DNA from: an uncultured bacterium
GTDB lineage: Bacteria > Desulfobacterota > Binatia > HRBIN30 > CADEER01
NCBI GenBank assembly: GCA_902826395.1
Contig: CADEER010000024.1
Coordinates: forward strand, 1 to 45,825
Length of the DNA stretch: 45,825 nucleotides
Direction: 5' to 3'
Both the position numbers and the translations under genes were made by a program. The notes below the pieces were generated by a model, which was not told the origin of the DNA, searched no databases, and worked only from the letters and a program-made list of their open reading frames with translations. This document shows, in pieces, positions 1 through 9,161 of this stretch. Position 1 is the first letter of the stretch. Each line of letters starts with the position of its first letter.

Positions 1-1
1 T

Positions 2-658
2 AAATGGTCGCTCGAGTACTTCAAGCGCGAATTCGGCGAACGCGAGCTGCCCGTCGTGCGCGAGAAATCGGGCGCGGCCTACGACGACCAGAGTGGACTG
101 CACTACGAGCGCATCCGATTCGGCGACTACTGCGACCTGATCGCCGACGGCAGGCCCCACGATCGATTCATCACCGTTCGCGTCGACGAGCAGTTGCCGG
201 AGCTGTTCGCCGACATCGAGCAGCCGGTGTACACAGCCGAGCGCCAATGGGCGCGCTCGCGATTCTGGTTGAATGCGCCCGATACCAAGGGGCCCTTGCA
301 TCGAGATCTGCCCGAAAACCTCTATGCACAGATCGGCGGTCGCAAGCAGTTCCTGTTGCTCGACCGCCGCTGCACGCGCATGGTCTACCGCCACCCCTTC
401 TATTCGGGTGTGCCAAACTACAGTCCGGTGGACGCCGAGAATCCCGACCTGTCGCGCTTCCCCCGCTTTCGCGACGCACCGCTGATGCGCGCCGTCGTCG
501 AGCCGGGCGACCTGCTCTTCATCCCGAGTCTCTGGTGGCACCAGGCGCACGCCTTGAGCACGACGATGTCGATCAATCTGTGGTGGCTGCGCGGTCCGAT
601 GGTGGCGGTGGCGCGGCTGGCGGAAATCTACATGCGTGTGCGAAAGCTGAACCTGTGA
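2..658 (+). CDS. JmjC/cupin_8-like Fe(II)/2-oxoglutarate oxygenase (5' end outside window)
   Basis: The frame is open to the left edge, so the start codon lies outside the window; a GTG at 56 is internal because the preceding codons (KWSLEYFKREFGERELPVV) read like the standard entry of the family. The iron-binding HxD motif is seen as HRD at 299-307 in the context PLHRDLPENLYAQIGGRK, and the distal histidine is at 539-541 in WWHQAHAL. This matches cupin_8/JmjC-like protein or small-molecule hydroxylases, which use Fe(II), O2 and 2-oxoglutarate in the cytoplasm. It is followed 22 bp later by a PhyH-like oxygenase on the same strand, so two oxygenases are probably co-transcribed with the two radical SAM genes downstream. 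The substrate is unknown. Confidence 0.8.
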   Translation, partial: KWSLEYFKREFGERELPVVREKSGAAYDDQSGLHYERIRFGDYCDLIADGRPHDRFITVRVDEQLPELFADIEQPVYTAERQWARSRFWLNAPDTKGPLHRDLPENLYAQIGGRKQFLLLDRRCTRMVYRHPFYSGVPNYSPVDAENPDLSRFPRFRDAPLMRAVVEPGDLLFIPSLWWHQAHALSTTMSINLWWLRGPMVAVARLAEIYMRVRKLNL

Positions 659-680
659 CCCAGGCGGAGATTGCAGCACC

Positions 681-1430
681 GTGATTTCGTCCACCAAGAA
701 TCTGGTTACCGAGGAGCAGAGGAGCGAGCTCGACGAGCGCGGTTTCTTCTTCACCGATGTTCTCTTCACGGAGTCCGAGATCGAACCGGTGCGCCGCGAG
801 TGCCAGCGCCTCTACCGAGCGTCGATCGAGGAGATCCCCGCCAGCAACACAGTGCACCGCGAGAAGCAGGGATTGCGCCCGTTCCTGCCGGCACCGCACA
901 AAGGCAGCGAGATCATCGCCCGCTTTCAACGCCACACCGTGTTTCAGCAGCTCACGCGCGAAATCATCGGACCGGACGTCGACCAGACATGGAGCCAGGG
1001 CTGTCTCAAGCTCCCCGACGTCGGCGCCTTCACGCAGTTCCCCTATCATCAGGACGGCAAGTTCGCGGAGATCGATCGACTCGACTCCGGCATCTCGTGC
1101 TTCATCGGTCTGGGCCCTCTATCGCCCGAGAACGGCACTTTGTATTTCGCCGAGCGCGCCCACGATCGCACACTGCCGCACACCTGGGACGAACGCCTCG
1201 AGTGGTGGTCGTGCTCGGTCGACGGTCTCGAAGTCGTCCCCGGCACTCTGCTTCCGGGCCAGATGATCGTCTACCGGTTGATGACGCCGCACGGCAGCCC
1301 GCCCAATCGGACCGATCTGATGCGCGAGGCGTTTCTGATCACCTTCAACGTCCCCGGCATCCGCCTGGTCGAAACAGGCGAGCTGTTCGGCCATCAACAG
1401 CCGCTGCTGCGCAACGGCCTGCTCGTGTGA
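681..1430 (+). CDS. Phytanoyl-CoA dioxygenase (PhyH)-family protein, copy 1
   Basis: This 249-residue protein has the PhyH double-stranded beta-helix signature. HxD is at H123/D125 in PYHQDGKFAEID, the distal His is at 204 in MTPHGSPPNRTD, and an Arg about 11 residues later (R215) should bind 2-oxoglutarate. The family hydroxylates, or sometimes halogenates or epimerises, small molecules with Fe(II) and 2-oxoglutarate. The start is GTG with GGAG about 11 nt upstream. Its closest relative in the window is the protein at 20197-21315, which shares the HQDG-x-x-AE core, the TPHGSPPNR/TAHASPPNR segment and a PLLR(N/G)G tail. The next gene begins 5 bp after the stop. The substrate cannot be read from the sequence. 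Confidence 0.85.
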   Translation: MISSTKNLVTEEQRSELDERGFFFTDVLFTESEIEPVRRECQRLYRASIEEIPASNTVHREKQGLRPFLPAPHKGSEIIARFQRHTVFQQLTREIIGPDVDQTWSQGCLKLPDVGAFTQFPYHQDGKFAEIDRLDSGISCFIGLGPLSPENGTLYFAERAHDRTLPHTWDERLEWWSCSVDGLEVVPGTLLPGQMIVYRLMTPHGSPPNRTDLMREAFLITFNVPGIRLVETGELFGHQQPLLRNGLLV

Positions 1431-1435
1431 TCGTC

Positions 1436-2578
1436 ATGAGCAGATCGGTGCGGCAGACCTATCCGCGTCTGGCGACGCGTCTCCTCCTTCAGGGACGGTG
1501 GGGAACGCTGGCTCAGGCCGGCTGGACCGCTCTCGCGATCCGCAGGTTCGCACATGGCGGACCTCCGAGTAGCGGGCCGATGGTCTGCGCTCTGTTCTTG
1601 ACCTATCGCTGCAACAACGACTGCTTCATGTGCCACACTTTGGACGTCGCCCGCGAATGGAAGCGCAAGGGCTTCCGCGAGATGGACGGGGCTCAGCTCG
1701 ATCGCCTCGTCGACGGGATTGCGGACCTCGGTGTCTCGGCACTGAGCCTGACCGGCGGGGAGCCCCTGCTCCATCCCAACGTCGTCGACATCGTTTCGCG
1801 AGGGCGAAAGCGCGGCCTCTTGGTGCACCTCAACACCAACGGCATGCGAGTCGACGACACCATGGCGGAGCGGCTCGTCGACGCCGGGTTGGATTCCGTC
1901 AACTTGTCCCTCGACGGCGCCGTCGCGGAAACCCACGACCGGTTGCGTCGGACCCGAGGAGGGTTCGCCAGGGTCGAGAGCGCGATCACGAGCTTCCGCA
2001 AGGCGCGGCGGCGAGCGCGCGACCTCACAATCAACGTCGTGAGCGTCGTCAGTAGCGAGAATCTGGTCGAGTTGCCGGCGATCGTGGCGCTGGCCAAGTG
2101 CTGGGGAGCGGACTCCATCGGCTTGATGCCAGCTCAGTTCTTCGCACTGCCGGAGATGCGACCGCTGGGCGATTCCGGCATTACGCCTGCTCAACTCGAG
2201 GCACTCGACGGCTTCGTGTCCGAGCTGAGGAACGATCCATTCGTGGATTCCTCGGACGCCTATCTCGATCTCTTCCGCGACTGCCTGACCGGTAAACCTT
2301 CCTCCCTGGACTGCATGGCCGGGTACCACACGCTCACTATCGATTGTTACGCCAACGTCTACCGATGCTTTCCCTTCGGCTTGATGGGAGCGCAGCCGCA
2401 TCCACTCGGAGAGCGCTCACTTTCCGAATGGTGGGCTTCTGAAGAGGCGCGGAGCGTCCGCGAAGAAGCCCGCGCCTGCCGAGCCTGCTATTGGAACTGC
2501 CACACGGAGGTGAACCTCTTACTCCAGCCGCGAATCGCCTCCTCTCGAGGCACAATCGCTGATTCGTCTCCGCAGTGA
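1436..2578 (+). CDS. Radical SAM/SPASM-like protein
   Basis: The ATG at 1436 follows the PhyH stop by 5 bp and gives 380 residues; a much longer reading of the same frame only shadows the PhyH gene. The radical SAM cluster motif is C59-x3-C63-x2-C66 (CNNDCFMC), followed by the glycine-rich TGGEPLLHPN. A C-terminal auxiliary cysteine set is visible at C293, C304, C311 and in CRACYWNC (348, 351, 355), as in SPASM/twitch proteins. Such enzymes use S-adenosylmethionine and Fe-S clusters to make 5'-deoxyadenosyl radicals and often modify peptides or aminoglycoside-like molecules. The N-terminal 50 residues are basic. There is no obvious precursor-peptide gene next to it, so a RiPP role is not established. 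Confidence 0.85.
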   Translation: MSRSVRQTYPRLATRLLLQGRWGTLAQAGWTALAIRRFAHGGPPSSGPMVCALFLTYRCNNDCFMCHTLDVAREWKRKGFREMDGAQLDRLVDGIADLGVSALSLTGGEPLLHPNVVDIVSRGRKRGLLVHLNTNGMRVDDTMAERLVDAGLDSVNLSLDGAVAETHDRLRRTRGGFARVESAITSFRKARRRARDLTINVVSVVSSENLVELPAIVALAKCWGADSIGLMPAQFFALPEMRPLGDSGITPAQLEALDGFVSELRNDPFVDSSDAYLDLFRDCLTGKPSSLDCMAGYHTLTIDCYANVYRCFPFGLMGAQPHPLGERSLSEWWASEEARSVREEARACRACYWNCHTEVNLLLQPRIASSRGTIADSSPQ

Positions 2579-2601
2579 CGGCGCCGCGTCTCGATTCTTC
2601 C

Positions 2602-2630
2602 TTGACTCTCCAATTGAGCCGAAGTTAAGA
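2602..2630 (+). promoter_or_regulatory. Weak sigma70-like promoter candidate
   Basis: TTGACT (2602-2607) and TTAAGA (2625-2630) are separated by 17 bp in the 101-bp gap before the radical SAM gene at 2680. The -35 half is good and the -10 half is poor. The match may be chance, but this gap is locally AT-richer than the coding DNA. Confidence 0.2.
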
Positions 2631-2679
2631 GACTTCCCTTACTTGTCGAGCAACCGGTAACGACAGAATAGCGGCAACC

Positions 2680-3741
2680 ATGAAGACGTCCCGGGCGACC
2701 AGCAGCAGGCGCCGTCGCCTACCGGTCGACGCCGTGCGCTTCGGAGTGAATTACCTCACGGGAGTTTACGGCGGCGACCGACTGCCGCCGCCGGCGCCCG
2801 CAGCGCTCCTGATCGGCATCACCTCCAAGTGCAACCTGCGCTGCGATTTCTGTTTTCACGCCGGCACCGACATCCCGACGGGCTCGCGTCGCCCGAAAGG
2901 CAGCATGACCGAAGAGCGCTTCACGTCGATCATCGACCAGGCTCGCGGGTGGTGCACACACATCCACTTCGGATTGTTCGGCGAGCCGACGCTGCACCCA
3001 CGCTTTCTCGACTTCGTGCGCATAGCGGTCGACGCACAGCTCACCGTCGCGGTCTTCACGAACGGCACGCTGCTCGATGCCGAGTGCGCACGTGAGCTCG
3101 TGGAGATCGGTCCAGCCAGCGTCAGCTTCTCGATGGAGGGCTACACACCCGAGGAATACAATCGCCTGCGGGTCGGCTCGCGCTGGGAGGTGGTGATCAA
3201 CAACCTGCGCGGGCTCGTTGCCGCGAAACGCGCCGCGGGACGGCGCTGTCCGGTGATCGTCGCCCGCGGCATCGCCCTCGACGCCCTCGCGGGGCAGCGG
3301 CGGGCTCATGCCGACTTCTACCGCGCGATGGGAGTGGATCACGTCATGTGGATGCCGCCCGCGAACTGGTCGGGCTCACTGCGGGGTCCACAGGGCAGCG
3401 TCCCGATCTCGGCGCCTCCAGCGCGCACACAGCGGTGCACGTTCCCGAGCCTTCAACTGGGTATCGATTGGGATGGTACGGCCGTGCCCTGTTGCGCAGA
3501 CTTCAACGCAAAGAACGCCCTCGGCAACGTGGACGTGACGCCGTTGCGCGACATCTGGAACAGCGAGGAGCTCGCCGCGCTGCGCCGGTCGCTCGCCACC
3601 TGCAATCGCGACCAGATCGACGCCACGACGGGTTGCGCGGGTTGCAGTGCGCTGAGTCAGCCGGCCCTGTCCTTCAAGAAGACGGTGCAGCTCGCGCGCA
3701 TGGCGATCGGCGAGTTCGGCTCGCAGTTCGCCGACGGCTAA
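2680..3741 (+). CDS. Radical SAM/SPASM protein
   Basis: This 353-residue protein starts at ATG 2680. The radical SAM motif is C51-x3-C55-x2-C58 (CNLRCDFCFH), preceded by LLIGITSK. The C-terminal SPASM cysteines are C253, C271-C272 and C308/C319/C322, in the classic order RCTFP...GTAVPCCADF...GCAGC. It is therefore a typical SPASM-domain enzyme carrying one SAM-binding and one or two auxiliary 4Fe-4S clusters. The family includes peptide and glycan/alcohol-modifying enzymes. It is the last gene of the (+) set and ends at a large inverted repeat that separates it from a convergent membrane-protein gene. The tandem arrangement with the previous SPASM protein suggests two successive radical steps, but the substrate is unknown. 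Confidence 0.88.
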   Translation: MKTSRATSSRRRRLPVDAVRFGVNYLTGVYGGDRLPPPAPAALLIGITSKCNLRCDFCFHAGTDIPTGSRRPKGSMTEERFTSIIDQARGWCTHIHFGLFGEPTLHPRFLDFVRIAVDAQLTVAVFTNGTLLDAECARELVEIGPASVSFSMEGYTPEEYNRLRVGSRWEVVINNLRGLVAAKRAAGRRCPVIVARGIALDALAGQRRAHADFYRAMGVDHVMWMPPANWSGSLRGPQGSVPISAPPARTQRCTFPSLQLGIDWDGTAVPCCADFNAKNALGNVDVTPLRDIWNSEELAALRRSLATCNRDQIDATTGCAGCSALSQPALSFKKTVQLARMAIGEFGSQFADG

Positions 3742-3912
3742 CCAAAAAAGACTTCACCACAGAGACACAGAGGCACGGAGAGTGCGTGCTCGTGATGACA
3801 ACTCACTGCCGATACCGATCCTTTATCGAAATCGATGGGAGTGGGTTGGTTCAACTATTCGTCCGCGGCCCTCTGTGCCTCTGTGTCTCTGTGGTGAGAG
3901 ATTTTTGTTTTT
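3742..3912. terminator. Possible bidirectional terminator
   Basis: The 23-bp stem is followed on the (+) strand by ATTTTTGTTTTT (3901-3912). On the other side it is preceded by AAAAAAG (3744-3750), which reads as a T-run for (-) transcription. It lies between convergent genes, so it could stop both transcripts. The 98-nt loop is longer than in classical intrinsic terminators. Confidence 0.35.
3743..3911. repeat. Inverted repeat with CACAGAG-periodic arms
   Basis: The arms at 3754-3776 and 3875-3897 are perfect 23-bp inverted copies (beginning TCACCACAGAGACACAGAGG) with a 98-nt loop. Similarity extends further outward and inward (GAG, and A/T-rich ends). Each arm is itself built from CACAGAGA/CACAGAGG/CACGGAG units with a period of about 8-9. 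It fills the whole space between two convergent genes, starting 1 bp after one stop and ending 4 bp before the other. I recall similar sequences in intergenic DNA of many environmental bacteria, but copy number here cannot be checked. Confidence 0.85.
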
Positions 3913-3915
3913 AGC

Positions 3916-5877
3916 TTAGCTCGGGTCGGTTCGGACGTCCGTCGGGCAGATGCCTTGGGCCTCGCATGCGAAGCGGCCCAGCGGGGGTAGCTGCCTGATG
4001 CTTCTGCGCAGCGCCGCCTCATCGGGCCGTGTTTCGAGAAAGTCGGGCGGATACTCTCTCGCCGGCATGCCGCTCGGGAGTGGGGCGAGCACGAGCTTGC
4101 CAGACAGGCTACCGCCGCGTTCGAGAACGACGTGGCGTGCCGGCAACTCACCTCGGTAGGCAACTCCTTCCACCCGGGCGATCACCCATGGAGCGTTGCC
4201 GACCAGCCCGACGATGTCGATGTGACGCTCTCGATCGTCTCCCATGATCTCGATCGGCAGCTCCCACGTAAAGCTCCGCGAGAAACCTCCAGCGATCCCA
4301 GAGCGCGCTTTGCGGAGCGCCGGGAAGGATCGATCCCGCAGATCTCGGAACGATCCCGTGTACTCCATCGATTCCGATTCGATCTCCACACATTCTCGCT
4401 CGCTCCATTCGCCCGAAGGCTCGAAGCAGGCTCGCGATGGCGCTAGCCGAACCCAGCCATCCAGCGGGAGAAGCCACGAGCGGCGACCGTATCCGAGATC
4501 GAGTTCCTCGCCGCCGGCCGGAATCGCTCCTTCCGGACGATAGCGCTCGGAAAATGTCACGACGCGCACATCCGACATCGGCCGCTCGAAGGGCCCGTCG
4601 GCACTGGGAGCAAAGACGGATATCCCGCCGATCAGATCCAGGCTGTGCGGGCCGCGAAGATTCCTCTGCACATCGGGAAACGTAAACCCTTTCGACCAGA
4701 AGTGACGCGCCAGAATCTCCGCCTCGCGCATCGCATAGTTCGGGAGCGACACGGTTCCCGTCGTCATGCCGAAGCGCCACACGGCGCCGAAGAGCAGATG
4801 CGCCGACAACACGAGAATCGGTATCGCCAGCGCTGCGATGCGGCCCACGGCGCCGTACGCACGCAATCGACGCATCGCGAGTCCCACCACGATTCCCAGT
4901 GCCGGAAACGCGAACAGGAAGTAATGCGGCATGGCCGTCTTGCCGGTGATGACCGCACCGACAAACACCGCCGCCGAGACGGACCCGACGATACCGAGAA
5001 GGAGAAACCGAAGCCGCCGATCGACATCGAGCTTCTGCCAACTCGGTCGGCACCGCACGGCGATCAGCACGGCTACCACCAGAGCTCCCGCCGCCAGCGC
5101 CACCACCTCGGGATGGCCGAGAATGGTTCTCGCGTTGTTGAGCCAGCCGTTGAACGAGATCAGCAACGCCGTGGCAATGGCGCTCGCGACGCCCAACAAG
5201 GGCCCGCGAATCGGTTGCCGGCACGCCAGCAGCAAGGTCATCACGAAGATCGGAACGCCGAGCAACCCGATGACGTGGAATTCGCCTGCGAAGGCAACAC
5301 CAGCACCACAGATGCAGGCAGCTCGCGTCGTCCCGGTCTTGGCCAGATGGAGCAAACCCAGAGTCGAGGCGACGAGGGTCGGCGGGCATAGGTACCCAGG
5401 CGTCGCGATCGGATACACGAACACGATCAGCATGATCGGCAGGAAGATCGCCACCGGCACCCAGCCGATGTCCTCGCCAAAGTGCTTGCGAGCAGCCCGA
5501 TCAAAAAGGGCAAGACTCAGCGCGGTCACCAGAATCATGATGACCTGTTGGCCAACCGGTCCGAGCCCGATCGCAAAGGTGGCTGCCAGGAAGCGAGTGA
5601 ACAACTCGGGCTGTCGGATCCCGGGAAACGTCGTGCCACAGCCGCCGTTGAAGATGCCGAACTCCATGCCGTCGCGGCCGAGCAGCATGTCTTCGGTGGT
5701 TTCGCTGTAGACCGGCATCCAGCCGCCCACCGCCAGCATGTAAACCACCGTGAGGATCGCGACCCCCAGCTCGCGACTGATGCCGCGGGCATGCTCGCCC
5801 GCCCGCGGCACGGCAACCGGCGCGCCGACGATGTCGGGCGCGGCGCCGGCAGGCCTTAGAGAGCGTAACAATGCCAA
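3916..5877 (-). CDS. Polytopic membrane protein, possibly GT-C glycosyltransferase-like
   Basis: This 653-residue protein has about nine to eleven hydrophobic segments between residues 38 and 365, followed by a roughly 280-residue soluble C-terminal part that ends near a pair of cysteines. The first outward loop carries acidic residues (SETTEDMLLGRDG), and a later loop reads KTAMPHYFLFAFPALG, like the HY...P motif of ArnT/PMT-type GT-C enzymes, which transfer sugars from lipid carriers at the membrane. That assignment is inference from two short patterns. It starts 24 bp after the stop of the radical SAM gene at 5902, so it is probably the last gene of a three-gene (-) operon. It could equally be a transporter or an unrelated membrane protein. 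Confidence 0.7.
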   Translation of the reverse strand: MALLRSLRPAGAAPDIVGAPVAVPRAGEHARGISRELGVAILTVVYMLAVGGWMPVYSETTEDMLLGRDGMEFGIFNGGCGTTFPGIRQPELFTRFLAATFAIGLGPVGQQVIMILVTALSLALFDRAARKHFGEDIGWVPVAIFLPIMLIVFVYPIATPGYLCPPTLVASTLGLLHLAKTGTTRAACICGAGVAFAGEFHVIGLLGVPIFVMTLLLACRQPIRGPLLGVASAIATALLISFNGWLNNARTILGHPEVVALAAGALVVAVLIAVRCRPSWQKLDVDRRLRFLLLGIVGSVSAAVFVGAVITGKTAMPHYFLFAFPALGIVVGLAMRRLRAYGAVGRIAALAIPILVLSAHLLFGAVWRFGMTTGTVSLPNYAMREAEILARHFWSKGFTFPDVQRNLRGPHSLDLIGGISVFAPSADGPFERPMSDVRVVTFSERYRPEGAIPAGGEELDLGYGRRSWLLPLDGWVRLAPSRACFEPSGEWSERECVEIESESMEYTGSFRDLRDRSFPALRKARSGIAGGFSRSFTWELPIEIMGDDRERHIDIVGLVGNAPWVIARVEGVAYRGELPARHVVLERGGSLSGKLVLAPLPSGMPAREYPPDFLETRPDEAALRRSIRQLPPLGRFACEAQGICPTDVRTDPS

Positions 5878-5901
5878 ACTACTTCCCGACTCCGCAGCGC
5901 G

Positions 5902-7476
5902 TTACGCCTCGTTCGACCAACCGCTGCCCGACGGCTGAGCCTTCGTTGCCGGAACAGCCGAGGGCCCGAGCAGCATGGTGCGGATTCTGGTCGCGATCTC
6001 GCGGATCGCCCGGTCCAGCTTCGTCTCCTGCACGCCGCGCGCCGCGTTCGCGATCAAACGCCAAACCCGCGCCGGATGGTAGAGGTACGAGACGCCGAAG
6101 AACTGGATCAGGCCCCAATACTTGAGGAACAACAGCCGCCGAACGGAGATGCGCGGGTTCCACGAGCGAACGTCGAACAGGCTCGACGCGCTCGTCATCC
6201 AGTAACAGTACTCGTCGTCGATGGGGATCGGCTCGATCGCGTTTGCCGTCTCGAACAACTCCGTGCCAGGCAGCGGGACGAAGGTGTTGAGCGCGACTTC
6301 GTGCACACCGACCCGAGCCATGCGCCGCATGAATGCGAAGGTGAGCCGTATGTCCTTCATCTCTTCCTGCGGAAAGCCGATGATGATGAAGAGACAAACC
6401 TTCACCCCCGCGGCGAGCGAGTCGCGCACGGATTGCTCCAATCGGTCGAGATCGACCTTCTTCTCGATCGCCTTGAGGATCCGGTCGCTGCCGCTCTCGG
6501 GCGCGTACGTGATGTGGTGACAGCCGGAAGCCTTGAGCAACGCCGGCACCTCGCCGTTGATCGCCTCGGACCGGGTGCCGATCGGCAGCGACCAGGTGAT
6601 GTCGAGCTGGCGGTCGATGAGCTCGCGGCAGAAGGCGATGATCCAGTCCTTGCGCACGATCGGCGTCAGGTCCTGGAACTGGAAGTCGTTGGCGCCGTAA
6701 CGGCGCATGTACTCCTCCATCTCGTCCGCGACCTTCACCGGGTCGCGCGGCTTCCACACCTGCGTCCACATCGTCGGCGACGAGCAGAACGTGCAGCGAT
6801 ACGGACACCCGCGCGAGGCAATGGTGAGCATCGTGCGGCCGGCGGACGGGGCCTGGAAGGCGGCGTTGTCCATGTAAACTACGGGATCGACGAGGTCCCA
6901 TGCCGGCCACGGCAGAATGTCGGGATCGGCGATGCGGGCGCGCTTCGCCGTCTTGAACGTCTTCCCGTCCGCATCGCGCAGCGCGAGTCCGGCGACTTCT
7001 TTGAGGTCGCGACCGGTTTCGAAGGCGTCGAGCAACTCGAGGAGCGTTACCTCTCCCTCGCCCAGCACACAGCATTCCGCCGGTGTTTCGCGGAGGACGG
7101 TGTCGTACATCGAGGTCACATGCTCGCCGCCGGCGATGAGCTTCGCTGTCGGGAACGCCGATTTCAGACGAATCATCAGCTCGCGCACCATCGGCCACGC
7201 GTGCGTAAACATGCAGGAGACGCCGATCACCTCGGCGTCACTCGGCACGCGCGCGACGATCTCGTCGAAGTCGAGGCCCTCGACGATGCGGTTGGCGTGC
7301 CGCGGCCACGGGCGCAGCGTTCGCAACGCCGAACCGAGACCGTCGACGATGACCGTCTCGTGGCCGTGTTCGCGAGCGTAGGCGGCGAGGTAGGCGATGC
7401 CGAGCGGCGGGAGCGTGATGGCTGTGTAATTGTCGATGCCCATCAACGCTGGCGGCTGCACGAAGACGATCTTCAT
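5902..7476 (-). CDS. B12-binding-domain radical SAM protein
   Basis: The ATG at 7476 gives 524 residues. The N-terminal half is a cobalamin-binding-like Rossmann domain (MKIVFVQPPALMG, then PTAKLIAGGEHVTSM near residue 116). The radical SAM motif is C224-x3-C228-x2-C231 (SRGCPYRCTFCSS), followed by a BchE-type core. Family members methylate unactivated carbons or phosphorus, or act as cyclases. The start overlaps the stop of the upstream radical SAM gene by 4 bp (ATGA), so the two are translationally coupled. The alternative long frame upstream is only a shadow of that gene. The domain order and both flanking genes support a tailoring role; the target is unknown. Confidence 0.9.
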   Translation of the reverse strand: MKIVFVQPPALMGIDNYTAITLPPLGIAYLAAYAREHGHETVIVDGLGSALRTLRPWPRHANRIVEGLDFDEIVARVPSDAEVIGVSCMFTHAWPMVRELMIRLKSAFPTAKLIAGGEHVTSMYDTVLRETPAECCVLGEGEVTLLELLDAFETGRDLKEVAGLALRDADGKTFKTAKRARIADPDILPWPAWDLVDPVVYMDNAAFQAPSAGRTMLTIASRGCPYRCTFCSSPTMWTQVWKPRDPVKVADEMEEYMRRYGANDFQFQDLTPIVRKDWIIAFCRELIDRQLDITWSLPIGTRSEAINGEVPALLKASGCHHITYAPESGSDRILKAIEKKVDLDRLEQSVRDSLAAGVKVCLFIIIGFPQEEMKDIRLTFAFMRRMARVGVHEVALNTFVPLPGTELFETANAIEPIPIDDEYCYWMTSASSLFDVRSWNPRISVRRLLFLKYWGLIQFFGVSYLYHPARVWRLIANAARGVQETKLDRAIREIATRIRTMLLGPSAVPATKAQPSGSGWSNEA

Positions 7477-8981
7477 GACGGCGGCAGAACCGGCGCAGTG
7501 CGTTGTTCGGGCGCCGCTAGCGGCGGCGCAACCACGGGGACGCGTCCGCCGAACACCACGCGAGCGGCGAAACTCCACGTAGCGCTCCCCTTGGTCAGGG
7601 CGAGGCGCAACAGATCGCCCGCATGACGGGCGATATACGCGGGCCGGAGATAGAACCGGCGTCGAGCCCGGTGGATCGCTTCCATCACGACCGATTCGTC
7701 GAGGCCGTTCCCGCGCATCAGATAATACGAATACTCCATACGCGACCAGTCTTCGCTCGCGAGCCAACCGTGGCTCCTGGCCTTCGCGTACAACGCCGTG
7801 CCGGGATACGGCACCGCGGGGTAGAAATTGGCGAAGTCCGGATCGACCGAGATCGCATATTCGATGGTGCGCTCCAGGGAGGCGGGCGTCTCCCCCGGGT
7901 ACCCGAGGATGAAAAAGGTGAAAGAACGAATACCGGTGGCGCGCATGTTGGCGAGCGCCGTCGTGATCTTCTTGCCCTCGAGACGCTTCATCATGTCGTT
8001 GCGCGTCTCGTCCGACTCGGTCTCGAGGCCGAGCGCCAGCATCCAGCAACCGGACTGGCGGAGCCGTCGAACGAACGCGAGATCCACCAAGTTGTCGGCG
8101 CGTGCGTTGCCGATCCACTGGATCGGCAACCGGCGCGCGATCAGCTCTTCGCAAAAAGCACTGAAGGTCTTGACGTTCAGCGTTACGGTGTCGCCCCACA
8201 GATAGAAGACGGTCACGCCGAAACGGCGGTAGCCTTCTTCCATCTCGTCGACGATTGCAGCGGCGCTGCGCTCCCGGAACTGATGGCCCTGGTGAATCGG
8301 TGCGACACAGAAGTCGCACGAGTACGGGCAGCCGCGCGAAGTCTCGACGATCATGTACGGGCGACCGACGATCGGCACCCGGTACTGGTCCAGGTCGACG
8401 AGATCCCACGCCGGGAACGGTGCCGTGGCGAAGCCGGCGAATCTACCGTGCTGGCGATGTGGCTCGATGCTGTCGCCAAGACGGAAGGTGAGCGACGGGA
8501 TCTGATCGAGCTCGCTCAGCGACTCGCACGCCGCCAATGCCACGAGGCCGTCCTCGGGCTCGCCGACGAACATGCCGTCCACCACTGGCGCACGCTCCAT
8601 TGCCTCCCGCGGCGCCGTCGAGGCGTGCGGCCCGAAGCAGAACAACGGCACCCCATAGCGCGCCTTGAGCTGACTCATAGCGGCCGTATCGGCGGCGAGA
8701 GTCGGCGTCGTGCTCGGGAAGACAACGAAAGTCGGACGGAAGCCCTCGGCGTCGAGGCGCTCGATCAGATCACCGACACTCTCTCGGCTGGCCGTCAGAT
8801 CCGCCAATCGGACGTCGCAACCGTGGTCGCGCAGCAGCGCGGCGGCAAGCGCGAGATTGTACGGAGGCTTTGTCGTACCCAGGACCTCCTCGCGCTCCTG
8901 ACAGCGCCCCAGTCGGGTGAAGGCGACGCCGTCGACCAGAGGTGGATTGACGAGCAAGGGGCGAGCGCCGAGCACCGTCAT
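7473..8981 (-). CDS. B12-binding-domain radical SAM protein
   Basis: The ATG at 8981 gives 502 residues starting MTVLGARPLLVNPP, the expected first strand of the cobalamin-binding-like domain. The radical SAM motif is C218-x3-C222-x2-C225 (SRGCPYSCDFC), followed by GLETESDETRNDMMKR and FFILGYPGET, typical of BchE/MiaB-like TIM barrels. It is the first gene of a (-) operon: this gene, a second B12 radical SAM gene with ATGA overlap, then the membrane protein. It is divergent from a methyltransferase at 9219 across a 237-bp gap that may carry both promoters. The 45-residue upstream extension that the open frame allows has no domain signal and was not used. Confidence 0.9.
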   Translation of the reverse strand: MTVLGARPLLVNPPLVDGVAFTRLGRCQEREEVLGTTKPPYNLALAAALLRDHGCDVRLADLTASRESVGDLIERLDAEGFRPTFVVFPSTTPTLAADTAAMSQLKARYGVPLFCFGPHASTAPREAMERAPVVDGMFVGEPEDGLVALAACESLSELDQIPSLTFRLGDSIEPHRQHGRFAGFATAPFPAWDLVDLDQYRVPIVGRPYMIVETSRGCPYSCDFCVAPIHQGHQFRERSAAAIVDEMEEGYRRFGVTVFYLWGDTVTLNVKTFSAFCEELIARRLPIQWIGNARADNLVDLAFVRRLRQSGCWMLALGLETESDETRNDMMKRLEGKKITTALANMRATGIRSFTFFILGYPGETPASLERTIEYAISVDPDFANFYPAVPYPGTALYAKARSHGWLASEDWSRMEYSYYLMRGNGLDESVVMEAIHRARRRFYLRPAYIARHAGDLLRLALTKGSATWSFAARVVFGGRVPVVAPPLAAPEQRTAPVLPPS

Positions 8982-9161
8982 CGCGACGCCACCATCGCGG
9001 CGTCGCCGCGCGCGCCGAATATCGTCACATTTGCTCGCATGCCCCCCCAACATGAAAGCGGCCCGCCGAAGTACCAGACCGCCACATGGTCGAGGATCGT
9101 ACGGCGGCGCGAGCCAGGCTTGCAAGAGCCAACGACGGTCGGTTGCTTCGGTTATCCGATA

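Noticed and set aside
671..1435. N-terminal extension of the radical SAM gene at 1436
   Set aside because: It overlaps the PhyH gene in another frame and is Arg/His-rich; the real protein starts at ATG 1436.
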